A stretch of 64,000 bases of DNA. It comes from Oligoflexia bacterium (GTDB taxonomy: Bacteria > Bdellovibrionota > Bdellovibrionia > Bdellovibrionales > Bdellovibrionaceae). The stretch is from assembly GCA_016861345.1 (NCBI GenBank), contig BOLD01000014.1, positions 16,383 to 80,382 of the forward strand. The letters are read 5' to 3'. Position 1 is the stretch's first letter, and every line of letters begins with the position of its first letter. The notes beneath the pieces were generated by a model, which made no database searches, had not been told where the DNA came from, and saw nothing but the letters and a program-made list of their open reading frames with translations. Both the position numbers and the translations under genes were made by a program. Below are positions 43,000 to 53,220 of the stretch, piece by piece.

Positions 43000-45174
43000 A
43001 TGAAATATCTTATTCCATTCATTTTATTTCTCAGTGTCTCTTGTACCACAACGACTCGTCAGCCAGCAGGCTGGTCTCAAGCTTATGAGCTTCAAAAGCT
43101 TTATGACCTAGAATTCAATTATCGACTTGCACTTGAAGAAGAAGCCTATTTCAAGCGACTGGAGCGTCTCAGTAAAAAATATGGACAAGAGGTCCCCCTT
43201 CTTGCTCCTGATCACAACCTAGTTGAGAAATACAAAAAAGAGCTCGCTCAATTTAAAGATAAATACCAACAAGAATATTTTAAAAAATATGGCTCCGAAA
43301 ATCTGCCTCAATCTGCGCCCTCGTTCTTTCAAAAACCTTGGCGAACACAGCGCGAACGTCTTTCGCTGAGATATATTGAGCATTTTGATGTCACCAGCGG
43401 AATATCACCCAAACTTTTCCCAATGGATTTGAGCAACGCAAAGTCTTATGAGCTCGAAATCGAAAACACATATTTTTCTCGGCATAACAAACAAGCAACT
43501 GATGTCCTAAATGAAAAACCTCAGCCCTATTTTGTAGCCCAAATGAGTTGTGATGGCCCCTTTGAAATCAAAGAAAGTTTTTCAACGAAGTCAGGAAATC
43601 AGAATCAGCCTGTTCAGGTTCGAATATATGATAATGCCTGGAACGGACAGCGGGTGCATTTTTACCCAGATCTGCAGCGACTGACTGCCTGCTCATTAGA
43701 AGTTAAAAATCCAGATTCGCCAGAACTAAAGTACGCAGTTCGCCTCGTTTCGCATGAAAAAATGTATCCCAATACTTTGCTTTACCAAAATTATGTAGAC
43801 GGATGCTTGCTGCCATCAAATCAAAACTTAAAGGGCGTTGAAAGGTTTTTTCTAACTCCAGATTATTATTCGATGACCTGTCCACAACCTGTCTATAACA
43901 TTCAAACTCTGGAAAATCCTCTGGATGGACTGAGGGCAAAACTAAAATCACTGCTTGGATACGATCTGACAGATGCTGAACTCAACAAACAAGATCCCTA
44001 TTTGGATTTGGACTTCTCGCGCGTGCCCCAACTTGATGAGATTATGATCTCCTACCTTGTCTTTCGAGGCGACTACTCTGGCACTTTGATTCGACGTGCA
44101 CTCGAGCACCATGCTGCAAAAGGCACGTTGATTCGCATTTTGATTTCCGATTCGATCGCACTTGATAAAGATCGTGAAATCTTCTCAAAACTGATTTCTC
44201 AATATCCAAATATCAAACTGCTTGAGTTTCGATGGAAAGCCCCCGACTGGGCAAGCTTGGGAGAAATTTTTGATCAACTGCATCGCTCCATGCATACAAA
44301 ACTGCTTATCGCCCTTTCAAACTCTGACCCCTCGCAGAATTCGGTGATCATCGGTGGTCGAAATATTCATGATGGATTTTCATTTAAAACTGCTCCGGAC
44401 CTAACCAAATACCCTGACCTTGTTCACTGGGGAAAGGATGAATCTTTTGCCCATTGGCGTGACTTTGAATTAAAAATCACAGACCAACTTTTTGCACACA
44501 AAGTGGCCTCACACTTTATGACATTATGGGAGATGGATGCAGATACCTTTTTCCAAAGAAGTGTGAATGTGAATATGCAAGCAAGAACCCCTGTTAACTC
44601 TCAATATTTTAATGAAAATGCTCAACTTGTCCGGCATTTCACCTCGGTCCCCTATAAGGATAGCTTGAGTCTTGAAGAAATTTACACTCAAGCTTTTGCC
44701 AGTGCTGAAAAGGAAATTCTCATCTCGACACCTTATTTCCACTTAACAGAAAAAATATCTAATGCACTGTTGGCTGCCGCTAATCGTGGAGTTAAAGTGA
44801 CAGTTCTGACACGGCTAGATTTAGATGGTGACACCATTGATTTCGTTCTCAGTGATGTGAATAAAAAAACGGTCAACAAATTTTATCAGCTGATGTCGAT
44901 TTATGAGTACACAGAACCCAAGGTGATCTTACACACCAAAGCTGTGATCATTGACGATAAGCTTGTTCTCACAGGTGGAGTCAATCTGAACAAGAGAACA
45001 TTTCTCCATGATCTTGAAAATGGAGTGATGATTTATAGCCCAGAATTCAGCAAAAAAATGAAATCAATCTATTCAGAGTATATGAAAACTGCTCGCAAAA
45101 TTGATTCAACACAAAAAATTAAGTGGCTCAATAAAATCATCCTGGGCATTCCCCTGCTGGAAGAAGCTCTGTAA
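43000..45174 (+). CDS. Phospholipase D-family lipoprotein
   Basis: 724 aa. Signal peptide with lipobox SVSC (about residue 14). Two PLD signatures lie in the C-terminal half: MHTKLLIALSN with IIGGRNIHDG, and LHTKAVIIDDK with LTGGVNLNKRT (H-x-K...G-G/S-x-N). The N-terminal 300 residues have no recognised domain and include charged helices. Envelope-located phosphodiesterase or transphosphatidylase, perhaps acting on phospholipids. No Shine-Dalgarno evident before the ATG. Confidence 0.8.
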   Translation: MKYLIPFILFLSVSCTTTTRQPAGWSQAYELQKLYDLEFNYRLALEEEAYFKRLERLSKKYGQEVPLLAPDHNLVEKYKKELAQFKDKYQQEYFKKYGSENLPQSAPSFFQKPWRTQRERLSLRYIEHFDVTSGISPKLFPMDLSNAKSYELEIENTYFSRHNKQATDVLNEKPQPYFVAQMSCDGPFEIKESFSTKSGNQNQPVQVRIYDNAWNGQRVHFYPDLQRLTACSLEVKNPDSPELKYAVRLVSHEKMYPNTLLYQNYVDGCLLPSNQNLKGVERFFLTPDYYSMTCPQPVYNIQTLENPLDGLRAKLKSLLGYDLTDAELNKQDPYLDLDFSRVPQLDEIMISYLVFRGDYSGTLIRRALEHHAAKGTLIRILISDSIALDKDREIFSKLISQYPNIKLLEFRWKAPDWASLGEIFDQLHRSMHTKLLIALSNSDPSQNSVIIGGRNIHDGFSFKTAPDLTKYPDLVHWGKDESFAHWRDFELKITDQLFAHKVASHFMTLWEMDADTFFQRSVNVNMQARTPVNSQYFNENAQLVRHFTSVPYKDSLSLEEIYTQAFASAEKEILISTPYFHLTEKISNALLAAANRGVKVTVLTRLDLDGDTIDFVLSDVNKKTVNKFYQLMSIYEYTEPKVILHTKAVIIDDKLVLTGGVNLNKRTFLHDLENGVMIYSPEFSKKMKSIYSEYMKTARKIDSTQKIKWLNKIILGIPLLEEAL

Positions 45175-45221
45175 TTCAATATCTCAACCGTAGACCCTTC
45201 ATCGAATGGCCACCAATTTCC

Positions 45222-45253
45222 GTCACTGTCTTATTTTAAGACAGTGACCTTTT
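45222..45253 (+). terminator. Intrinsic terminator
   Basis: Perfect 12-bp stem GTCACTGTCTTA (45222-45233) and complement (45237-45248), TTT loop, then CTTTTT. Ends the phospholipase-D lipoprotein transcript. Confidence 0.9.
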
Positions 45254-45345
45254 TACGGACGAACCTCATTTCAATGGGTTAGAACCTCTTTTAGAACCCC
45301 GTGATCACTTCAACTCAGCACGATTCTTGATACAAAATCCCCTAG

Positions 45346-46521
45346 ATGAAGAAGGTATTGCTTTATCCTCAGCCAGTTCTTGCTTTTATTTTGGGCGCCT
45401 GCCTAGGGCTTCCCCATGCTGTTTTTGCCCACGCACTTTCTTCTGAAACAACAACATTAAGCCTGACCCAACCCACAGAAATCAGAGCCAGCTCTGGGCA
45501 AAAGAAAATCACCTGGTCTCTCAGCCTTGGCGGAGAAAAAAGACAGGATGAGTTTTCAAATCAGAAATCACAGTTCTCGCTTGGTTTAAATATGCAATTT
45601 GATTTTGAGTTGAATTCTTGGCTCAGTCTGAATGTATCACCTCTTGTTTTTTCAAAAAGTGGATACATCCAAAGTCAAGACATCAGCTCCGCTGAGGGCA
45701 GTGGTATTGAACTGAAAAATGCAGCCCTGATGATCCAACCGTATTCAGGAGGTTCAGTCTTATTGGGCGCCTTGAATCAACAAAAAACTCACACCACTTT
45801 GCTTGTTGATGATAAAGCCTTTCCCGCTGCCAAGCTGATTCTGGGAAATAACCCTCAGTCGTTGAATCAATTTGGTGGCTACGGCCAGGCCGCTATCCCA
45901 TCTGCGGCAAGTTCAACAAATAGCTCGCACGATACAGAGAAAAATCCAAGCCTTTCTGCTGTAGGAATTTACTATAACTTCAATGATGTCTATTTAAAGT
46001 GGAAAAATAAAGTGGGACGATTTCAATACCGAAGTCTTCCTCTTTCTGTTTCGACAAAAAGTGTTCTGATTGGCAACTCTGGGGTGAGCACCAGCGGAAC
46101 GGATATGCTGTTTGCTCATGATTTTGAAGGCACTGAATTTCAAACTCAACTAGATTGGACTCTTTCAAAAATCGAGTTTACAATCAAAGGCGAATCGGTG
46201 AAAAACGATAAAGCTCCATCTGGATCGAACGAAGCTCTGCTGGGTAAAATTTCAGGAATTTATCGTATGAACCGACACTGGGCTATCGTTCCTGAGTACA
46301 CTTACTACCGAATTCAAGAAGATGCTGTTGTTGCTTATTATAATGGTTCATTTTTGAATTCAAATTACGCAGGTTACAAAGGTGGACTTGGTCTTGAGTG
46401 GTCAAAATCAATGAAATTCTCAGTCCTTGGCGGAGAAAGAGTTCCTTTAGTTGAAAAAACCACTCAATCAAAAGAGACAACTTTTATGTTACTCATGGAG
46501 ACTTACAATGCAGCGATTTAA
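45346..46521 (+). CDS. Probable outer-membrane beta-barrel protein
   Basis: 391 aa. Signal peptide (1 to about 28, HAVFAHA). The mature chain alternates polar and hydrophobic residues with aromatic ends (WSLSLGG, FELNSWLSLNVSPLVF, WAIVPEYTYYRI, LGLEWSKSMKFSVLGG), typical of transmembrane beta-strands. Overlaps the following large lipoprotein gene by 14 nt, so the two are probably made together. No Shine-Dalgarno seen before ATG. Confidence 0.7.
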   Translation: MKKVLLYPQPVLAFILGACLGLPHAVFAHALSSETTTLSLTQPTEIRASSGQKKITWSLSLGGEKRQDEFSNQKSQFSLGLNMQFDFELNSWLSLNVSPLVFSKSGYIQSQDISSAEGSGIELKNAALMIQPYSGGSVLLGALNQQKTHTTLLVDDKAFPAAKLILGNNPQSLNQFGGYGQAAIPSAASSTNSSHDTEKNPSLSAVGIYYNFNDVYLKWKNKVGRFQYRSLPLSVSTKSVLIGNSGVSTSGTDMLFAHDFEGTEFQTQLDWTLSKIEFTIKGESVKNDKAPSGSNEALLGKISGIYRMNRHWAIVPEYTYYRIQEDAVVAYYNGSFLNSNYAGYKGGLGLEWSKSMKFSVLGGERVPLVEKTTQSKETTFMLLMETYNAAI

Positions 46522-49500
46522 GGCAAAATCATTCATACCTGTTCTCCTGAGCTTAAGCCTTGGAGCTTGTACTCTTCCTAAAACAGAGAAAAAATCTTCA
46601 CAAGACGATTCAGCTACCTTTTTTATCTCCAAAACAGAATCTAAATTTGTCAACACTCAATTGAGTGATTCATATTCAATCCCGAAATCCAAGACTTTAA
46701 GTATCAAATCTTGCCTGAAAGACATTCAGTATTCAAAAGAAGTTATCGGTCACTCCTTTAATATCGAGGGCACAGAGACAGGACAAACTTTAAAAACTAA
46801 CGAAGCCGGTTGCCTGACTTGGAAAGAGGAAATCGCTTATAATCATTTAACCTCTGCGACTTATGTGACCTTTGAGCGCACCATCATTGCTCAAGGAGTT
46901 CAAAAGGGCCGACGAACAATTCAGCTTGCCATTAATCCATGGGAAAATGTTAGTTATGATTTAAAAGAAACAAAGGTCCCTCAGCTTGTCCCAGCTGATC
47001 AAGCCCGAATCAAACTGTTTGAAACCACAGACAAAAATCCTCTCTCTCTACAAGACCTAAGAGTTGTTATTGACGAAAAACAATTGAAGCAAGGGGAGCA
47101 AACACTTCATGTTGAAATTCGAACTGAACCTAAACTTCTCTTAAAAAATTCTGCAGGAGAACTTGTCCCCGTACCTCTAAGCAAAGGAACTTTTCAAGGT
47201 CAGATATACCTACTTCACTCAATTGCAGAAAATGAAAAGGATAAAAAACGAATCCTTTCTCAATCACCCGTTCTGCCTCAACAACATATCATTGATAACC
47301 AAATTTTCTTTGAAACGGATTTGAAATTGGAAAACATCTGCACGAGGGGACAATTGCAGCTGGGCTTTAAGTTGATCCCCATCCATGCCCCAGCTGGGTT
47401 AAAAACTTTTGAAGGAGTCTACCATCTAGCGGAATGTGACCGGCTCAAGGGTTCTCATTTTTCACGGTTAAAAAACGGTGCTGTCTTGGCTCAGAATGAA
47501 AAAACACCTTTTTCAATTGAAAACTATGCCCAAACTCTTAATACAGAAGATCTACAGAATAAAGAGGCCTACCAATCAGCACGCATTGAAATTCTTCCTT
47601 TAAATATCCGCCATGTTCGATTCACAAATGGTAAGACTATAGAGAAAGACCGAGTCCTCAATATTGAAATCTGCCTTCGCAATGGAATGGACCACAATCA
47701 AATTCGTGCCCATGATTTGAAAATTAATCGAATTCAAGGAGATCAGGTCAGCATCCGCACAAATGACCTGGGCTGCGCCAACTGGGATGATCTCGTGACC
47801 TTTAATCAATTTGCACCTGAATGCTGGATCTCGAAAACGATCCAGGTTGAAATTGCCTCTTTGTCTCTCAACCAAAAACTGGATCTTCAGATTAATCCTT
47901 GGGCACAGAATGAAAGTTTTGCCCGCGATCTTCGTTTCACCAAGCAAGGGGCAGAACTGAAAACTTGCACTGATGGGAAACCCGAACTTCTGGTGAATCG
48001 ATATGACTTTGACAAACTTGATTATCACTATGATATCGACCCAGGTCTCTTTTTAACTGTGAAGAAGCGTGGCATCTTTAAAGTTTCAATGAGACTCAAG
48101 CGTCCGAGCCTGACTGACCCTTCTGGCTTTTCTGAGGAAAATGCTCCTGTGGGGCAATATTTGCTCAAATATGCGGTTGTCGACATGGCCATTCATGATT
48201 ACACCAAAGCCAGCGGACACATCTATGCTGCTGGTGAAAAAGTTGTGACAGTACATGGAAACTCAACTTTGTCTGAAGAACTTACCCTGGCGACAAAAAA
48301 TATCAAAGCCATCGGCAACACGAATCAACTGATCTTTGAAATCAGTCCTCTGAGTTCAGGAAGTCTTTTATCAACATCAACCTTCCGTGCCCCATTGACA
48401 ATGGCCAACAACATGGAGGGCGGAAATGTTGAAATTCTGAAGCAAGAGGGAATCACTGATAAGTTAATTCAGCAATTTGCAATAGATGAAAAAAATAATC
48501 TTCTTCAAAATGAAAAATTGATGTCAAAAAGTCTTTTGGCACAAGAAAACAATCTCGACATCATCAATTTAAATAATCCACTGGAAATCAATCCCCTTTT
48601 AGATGGCCTCACGAATCCAACAGCTTGGAGAAACTCATTCTCCCTGATGAAACCGACAGAGGTTCCTCTTTCAAGTCTATCAGACTGGGTCAATAAAGGG
48701 ATTACAACAAAGGAACTCTCTCAAAAATTCTGTGACTATTGGATTCAGCATCGTCTGCAAAAACCTTTGCCGGGTAAGCCCTATGGGCTTTTGTCATATC
48801 ACGGTGTTGAGGCGTCCTTCCTTGTCTCTGAATGTCGTCGACTCACAAAAGAAGAACCTCGAAAGTTCTTTGATCTCGAGTTTCGCTATTTTGTGAAAAA
48901 CACGAAGCTTGTTGGCGTTGCCGATGGCCACATTCGAGATTTCATGATCAATCAGGCCTTCTCCTTAAGTAAGGGTTATTCGATTAATCATTCAAAGGCT
49001 TGGGCTTGGGACATCTCAGCCGGTTTGAAACTACCAGAAATCCCCCTACTCCCAATCTTTAGCGCATCATCAGGTGTTCGATACAACGTGACAAGGGCAG
49101 AAACAGACTCTTCATCATGGGGAAATAGCATGAGCTTTACCTCTGGAGTCAACATGACCGTTGAAACAATCAGTTTAAAAATGCAAGCTCCGCAGTATGA
49201 AAAGTGTGCTGTGATCAAACTGAATCCCCACCTTTACATTGGCAACACACGTCTCGTTCGAGCATTAGATCGACGGCTTGGTAAAGAGGAAATCAACGCT
49301 CAACTGCGTCGTGGACTAATGATCTGTCAGGGCGAGGTTCAAAACCAGGCCATTAACTTTACTGAGAATTATTATGTATTGAATCAAAAAACGAATCCAA
49401 CCCAAATGCTCGACAATGCTGCAGATGCAAATCGCCCCTTCTTTATGACCCTGCGTGGAAGGGCGGATTACATTAGTTTTATTAATTATCTGCAAAGACA

Positions 49501-49624
49501 ATTTGATGTTCCCCAGTCGTTTGAAGTGGATTATCAACAATCTCACCTTCTCTATGACCCGACGCAAGCAGCCTTTGCTCGGGGCATCCGATCTTACCCT
49601 GGACAAATTGTTGCTCCGAGATAA
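46508..49624 (+). CDS. Large lipoprotein with an internal duplicated domain
   Basis: 1038 aa. Lipobox LGAC at Cys21. Two related domains: residues about 64-147 (LSIKSCL ... TNEAGCLTW ... LAINPW) and about 375-467 (LNIEICL ... TNDLGCANW ... LQINPW), each with two cysteines and a closing INPW. The C-terminal third contains FSLSKGYSINHSKAWAWDIS and barrel-like segments. ATG at 46508 has GGAG 7 nt upstream and lies inside the end of the preceding barrel gene. Function unknown; an outer-membrane partner is likely. Confidence 0.75.
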   Translation: MQRFKAKSFIPVLLSLSLGACTLPKTEKKSSQDDSATFFISKTESKFVNTQLSDSYSIPKSKTLSIKSCLKDIQYSKEVIGHSFNIEGTETGQTLKTNEAGCLTWKEEIAYNHLTSATYVTFERTIIAQGVQKGRRTIQLAINPWENVSYDLKETKVPQLVPADQARIKLFETTDKNPLSLQDLRVVIDEKQLKQGEQTLHVEIRTEPKLLLKNSAGELVPVPLSKGTFQGQIYLLHSIAENEKDKKRILSQSPVLPQQHIIDNQIFFETDLKLENICTRGQLQLGFKLIPIHAPAGLKTFEGVYHLAECDRLKGSHFSRLKNGAVLAQNEKTPFSIENYAQTLNTEDLQNKEAYQSARIEILPLNIRHVRFTNGKTIEKDRVLNIEICLRNGMDHNQIRAHDLKINRIQGDQVSIRTNDLGCANWDDLVTFNQFAPECWISKTIQVEIASLSLNQKLDLQINPWAQNESFARDLRFTKQGAELKTCTDGKPELLVNRYDFDKLDYHYDIDPGLFLTVKKRGIFKVSMRLKRPSLTDPSGFSEENAPVGQYLLKYAVVDMAIHDYTKASGHIYAAGEKVVTVHGNSTLSEELTLATKNIKAIGNTNQLIFEISPLSSGSLLSTSTFRAPLTMANNMEGGNVEILKQEGITDKLIQQFAIDEKNNLLQNEKLMSKSLLAQENNLDIINLNNPLEINPLLDGLTNPTAWRNSFSLMKPTEVPLSSLSDWVNKGITTKELSQKFCDYWIQHRLQKPLPGKPYGLLSYHGVEASFLVSECRRLTKEEPRKFFDLEFRYFVKNTKLVGVADGHIRDFMINQAFSLSKGYSINHSKAWAWDISAGLKLPEIPLLPIFSASSGVRYNVTRAETDSSSWGNSMSFTSGVNMTVETISLKMQAPQYEKCAVIKLNPHLYIGNTRLVRALDRRLGKEEINAQLRRGLMICQGEVQNQAINFTENYYVLNQKTNPTQMLDNAADANRPFFMTLRGRADYISFINYLQRQFDVPQSFEVDYQQSHLLYDPTQAAFARGIRSYPGQIVAPR

Positions 49625-49652
49625 AAATAGTCCTTTATTGCCGTGAGGGACT

Positions 49653-50951
49653 ATGACGACAACATATCATGCCATTCGAAATGTAAAACACAACTCAACC
49701 TTTCAAAAGGGTGATGTTCTGGTTCTATTTGGAGAACTTTTTAGCCGGGGCTACGCCAACGGACTTGTTGAAGAAGCTGAACGTCGAGGAATGAAAATCA
49801 TTCGTGCCACCGTCGGCCGCCGTGAGAAAGACGGAAGCCTTCGCCCTCTGAATCAAGAGGAACTCGCTGCCCACCCCTCACCCCTGATTAACATTCCCCT
49901 TGAGGCTGGTTTTGATCTAGAACCTAACTTAAAGGGCATCTCCCCAGTTGATCAATTAAAAGATATTAAACTTTCAGAGTGGGAGTCCGCAAAACTAGAT
50001 AAAGAAGGCTGGCTCGAATCTCAGAAAAAAGGCCGCGAGAGATTTCAAAAAAATTTAAAACTTTATGTTCAAGAATTAGAAAAACACGTCCCGCCCAATG
50101 CCAATGTTCTGTTTGCTCATTTGATGGCTGGCGGAGTCCCCAGAGCAAAGATCATTATGCCTCTCATGAACCGGTCTGTGAAAGGCACCGGTGATCGCTT
50201 TCTTTCCAGTGAAAAATTTTGGAATTCAGAAATTGGCCAACTTTGCGCTCAAAGTTTTAACGATGTCACTGCTGAAACTTTTAATTTACTTGTCCAAGAA
50301 ACAACTCAATTCAGAAAACAAATTCAAGACAAAGGACACAAGGTTTCCTATATCGCCTATGGCTATCACGGAACGGAAGTTCTCATTGGCCACAACTACC
50401 TTTGGCAAACCTATACTCCCTATCTTCAAGGGTGGGCAAAAAAACGACTTGAAAGTTATTCTGCAGAGTGGGCAAAGCATGGGGTCACCTGCGCAGTCTA
50501 CAACTGTCCAGAGATTCTAACCAACTCAAGTTCAATTTTTGCTGGAGTTGAAGTATCTCTTTACCCACTCTTAAAAGCTCTGGTCAAAGAAGCTCCTGAA
50601 AAGGCCGGCGCTGTCGTTGATAAATGCCAATCGCTTCTGAAACCGGGACTCACTCTGGACAATCTTCTTGAGGTCACCAATCAGTATCTCTCTTCAGACA
50701 CCACGAGGTCTCATTGTCAGTTCAACAAGTGGCCACAACACAATGAGCAAGCTCAATTGGAGAATATGCTCAAATCCAGCGACCATCTCATTGAGATGCA
50801 CCAGGATCAAAAAAATCTGATTACATTTATCTTAAGCGAAATCGTCTTTAAAAGTTGCGGCCAAGTGATGATCAACGATGCTCCTCACCCAGAATCTCCA
50901 GTGGCCTGGATCAATCACGACATCGTTGCCAAATGGTTTAACGAACAATGA
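49653..50951 (+). CDS. Cytoplasmic protein of unknown function
   Basis: 432 aa, no signal or membrane segment. The N-terminus has a Rossmann-like alternation (DVLVLFGELFSRGYANGL, then RRGMKIIRATVGRRE) but lacks a clear nucleotide-binding glycine pattern. A middle segment (VLFAHLMAGGVPRAKIIMPL) is well ordered. GTGAGGG precedes ATG. Its stop overlaps the metallo-beta-lactamase gene by 4 nt, so the two probably work together. I do not recognise the family. Confidence 0.75.
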   Translation: MTTTYHAIRNVKHNSTFQKGDVLVLFGELFSRGYANGLVEEAERRGMKIIRATVGRREKDGSLRPLNQEELAAHPSPLINIPLEAGFDLEPNLKGISPVDQLKDIKLSEWESAKLDKEGWLESQKKGRERFQKNLKLYVQELEKHVPPNANVLFAHLMAGGVPRAKIIMPLMNRSVKGTGDRFLSSEKFWNSEIGQLCAQSFNDVTAETFNLLVQETTQFRKQIQDKGHKVSYIAYGYHGTEVLIGHNYLWQTYTPYLQGWAKKRLESYSAEWAKHGVTCAVYNCPEILTNSSSIFAGVEVSLYPLLKALVKEAPEKAGAVVDKCQSLLKPGLTLDNLLEVTNQYLSSDTTRSHCQFNKWPQHNEQAQLENMLKSSDHLIEMHQDQKNLITFILSEIVFKSCGQVMINDAPHPESPVAWINHDIVAKWFNEQ

Positions 50952-51763
50952 GCTCAGATCTTCGAATTGAAGGATTGAGTCTTTCTGGAATTCGAACAGC
51001 CATCGCCATTCCCGAATTAAGTCTTTGCTTTGATGTTGCTCAGGGACACCCTTTTGTTTTAAGACAAAGAAAATTTTTTATCAGTCATGGTCATCTTGAT
51101 CATGCTGCTGGTATTCCTTTTATTATTTCACAAAAGAAAATGCACAACGAGCCCCCTCCCCAGTTTTATATGCCCCCTTCATTGATTGCCCCGCTGACAA
51201 AAATTGTGGAGACATGGGCTCAAATTGAACAACACAATTATTCTCCTCAATTTCATCCTGTTGATGAGAAAAGTCGAATTTTCTTAAACCCACAGTACGA
51301 CATCCAGCCCTTTCGAACTTGTCACAGAATTGAATCCTATGGGTACTGCTTGATTGAAAAGAAAAAGAAACTCAAAAAAGAATTTCAAAATCTTTCGCAA
51401 AAAGATCTTCAAATCTTAAGTCAAACTCACACAGATCTAAACGAAGTCATTGAAACCCCTTTGATTTCATTTTCTGGCGATACCACGATTGACTTTCTCG
51501 ATAAGCAGCCCTGGGCAAAAAAATCAAAAACTCTTCTGATCGAGTGCACCTATCTGGACCAACGAAAAACTGTCGCCCATGCTCGCGAATGGGGCCATAT
51601 TCATTTTGATGAACTCCTTCCCCGACTTTCTGAACTTGAGTGTGAGAAAATCATTTTGATCCATCTCTCCAGCCGATATTCAGATAAAGAAGCTCAAAAA
51701 ATTCTCAGTGAACGGCTACCCGGATCTGAAAAAGATCGGGTGGTTCTTTTTCCAGGAAGATAG
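50948..51763 (+). CDS. Metallo-beta-lactamase-fold hydrolase, RNase Z-like
   Basis: 271 aa. Metal motif FISHGHLDHAAGIPF (HxHxDH), further ligands in SFSGDTTIDF and IHLSSRY, and the arrangement of the RNase Z/ElaC branch. It lacks a visible tRNA-binding exosite arm, so the substrate could be RNA or a small ester. Coupled by ATGA overlap to the unknown gene upstream and followed within 2 nt by a periplasmic peptidase-like gene. Confidence 0.8.
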   Translation: MSSDLRIEGLSLSGIRTAIAIPELSLCFDVAQGHPFVLRQRKFFISHGHLDHAAGIPFIISQKKMHNEPPPQFYMPPSLIAPLTKIVETWAQIEQHNYSPQFHPVDEKSRIFLNPQYDIQPFRTCHRIESYGYCLIEKKKKLKKEFQNLSQKDLQILSQTHTDLNEVIETPLISFSGDTTIDFLDKQPWAKKSKTLLIECTYLDQRKTVAHAREWGHIHFDELLPRLSELECEKIILIHLSSRYSDKEAQKILSERLPGSEKDRVVLFPGR

Positions 51764-51765
51764 CT

Positions 51766-52440
51766 GTGAAATATTTCTTACTTCTTTTCTTCATACCTCT
51801 ATCAAACGCAAGAGCCACTGAACTATTAACCAACTCCACTCGGTTTCAAAATCCTCCAAAGTGGTTAACTTCGACTAGGGTCAATCGCATTGCCGACAAT
51901 ATCCAGTCTAAAATGGAGTGGTCCATTCGAAGAGCTCAAGTCATTTGGTACTCAAATCAAGCCGACTTTCAACAAGCCCACAAAATGGGAGAGGCTCCCA
52001 TTGCGGTTTCCAACAAAACAACGAACACCATTCATCTGGGCCCCAAGGTCACGACAGAAAATTTTGATCAAGTTTTTGGGCATGAACTTGTTCACATCGT
52101 GTCTTACCAAAAATATAAAGAATCAATTCCCAAATGGCTTGAAGAGGGATTTGCCAACAGCCTTGCTAAAGCGGGAAAGGTGGATTACCCCTGGCTTGCT
52201 CGCCAAAAAAGACCAGAAGATGTGCGAAGCCTGATCCATCCCTTGAATGGTTCACCAGATCATATTCGTTTTCATTACATGGCCTCTCAGGCTCTGGTTG
52301 AAATGCTTTCTGCAAAATGTGACATCCGAAATTTAATGAGACTGAGCGTGGGCATGAAAATGGAACCTTATATTCAAACCTATTGCAATATTCCAGATCT
52401 GAATAAAGCCTTTGATCAATGGGTGACAGCAAAAAAATAA
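51766..52440 (+). CDS. Secreted gluzincin-type metallopeptidase
   Basis: 224 aa. Signal peptide (1-17, LSNARA). Active site GHELVHIVSYQKY (HExxH) with the third zinc ligand Glu in PKWLEEGFANS, as in peptidase MA-like proteins. GTG start preceded by AGGAAG. Third gene of the run starting at 49653. Ends one nucleotide from the stop of the convergent neighbour. Confidence 0.8.
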   Translation: MKYFLLLFFIPLSNARATELLTNSTRFQNPPKWLTSTRVNRIADNIQSKMEWSIRRAQVIWYSNQADFQQAHKMGEAPIAVSNKTTNTIHLGPKVTTENFDQVFGHELVHIVSYQKYKESIPKWLEEGFANSLAKAGKVDYPWLARQKRPEDVRSLIHPLNGSPDHIRFHYMASQALVEMLSAKCDIRNLMRLSVGMKMEPYIQTYCNIPDLNKAFDQWVTAKK

Positions 52441-52441
52441 G

Positions 52442-53134
52442 CTATCGACCAAAAATATCATTCAAATCAAGCCAGATTTTTTTGGTTTTTTGCTTTTTTG
52501 TTTTGATATAGTCAACCCACTCCGTCCCTGATTTTTTATTCATATTCATTGCTAAACGAGTGGCAAAGATCATTGGAGAATAGCCCTGACCAATTAAATC
52601 TTTTGGTGGTCGAAGGGCGGTGAGCATTTCAGGTCCGTAATAACTCGTTCCCCACAATCGATCATGCTCTCCCAATTCACCGATAATCATTGCATGGGGA
52701 AGCTGACCAAACAGAGTTCGATGAAGGGGCGCTGAATTCTCACCCTCTTTTGGTGCGCCAGCAGCCACGACCAGAACAACTCCCTTTTCACTCAGTTGAT
52801 TAAAAAGAGGGAGCAGCGCCTTTGATTCTGTGTTGAGTTTCGCATTCCAATTCACAAAAAGAATTTGGACTGATGTTGACGCTTGCTCAATCTGAGCTGG
52901 AAGAGCGGCCTGATTATAATCACCAGCTTCGTTATACGGAGTTAAATTACGAACTTCACAATAAGAGCAGGCCTCAAGGTGCTTTTGTAATATGGGTAAA
53001 AGTTTTGATTCATAATCTGCCCGACTCTTTTGATCAATTACACCTAAGACAATCGGATTCATTTTTTGGGCTGCTGAGGCATGACTATTAGCAGAAAAGA
53101 CCAGGACCAAGCCCAAAGACAAAAAGAACTTCAT
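52442..53134 (-). CDS. Periplasmic subtilase-like protein, probably inactive
   Basis: 230 aa. Signal peptide (1-19). After it, PIVLGVIDQKSRADY resembles the subtilase Asp region; VVLVVAAGAPKEG resembles the AAGN block but with Ala for the oxyanion Asn; and GQGYSPMIFATRLA resembles the GTSxAxP serine block. No GHGTH-type His block is visible. It may be a degenerate S8-fold pseudoprotease. AAGGAG lies before ATG 53134, which is preferred over the upstream frame. Confidence 0.55.
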   Translation of the reverse strand: MKFFLSLGLVLVFSANSHASAAQKMNPIVLGVIDQKSRADYESKLLPILQKHLEACSYCEVRNLTPYNEAGDYNQAALPAQIEQASTSVQILFVNWNAKLNTESKALLPLFNQLSEKGVVLVVAAGAPKEGENSAPLHRTLFGQLPHAMIIGELGEHDRLWGTSYYGPEMLTALRPPKDLIGQGYSPMIFATRLAMNMNKKSGTEWVDYIKTKKQKTKKIWLDLNDIFGR

Positions 53135-53220
53135 TTCAGCACTCCTTCGTTTTATTATTAAATTTGAACGCAAGGCAGAATCGAAGTCGACTGTTTTTTA
53201 CTATTCAACCCGAGTTGGAC

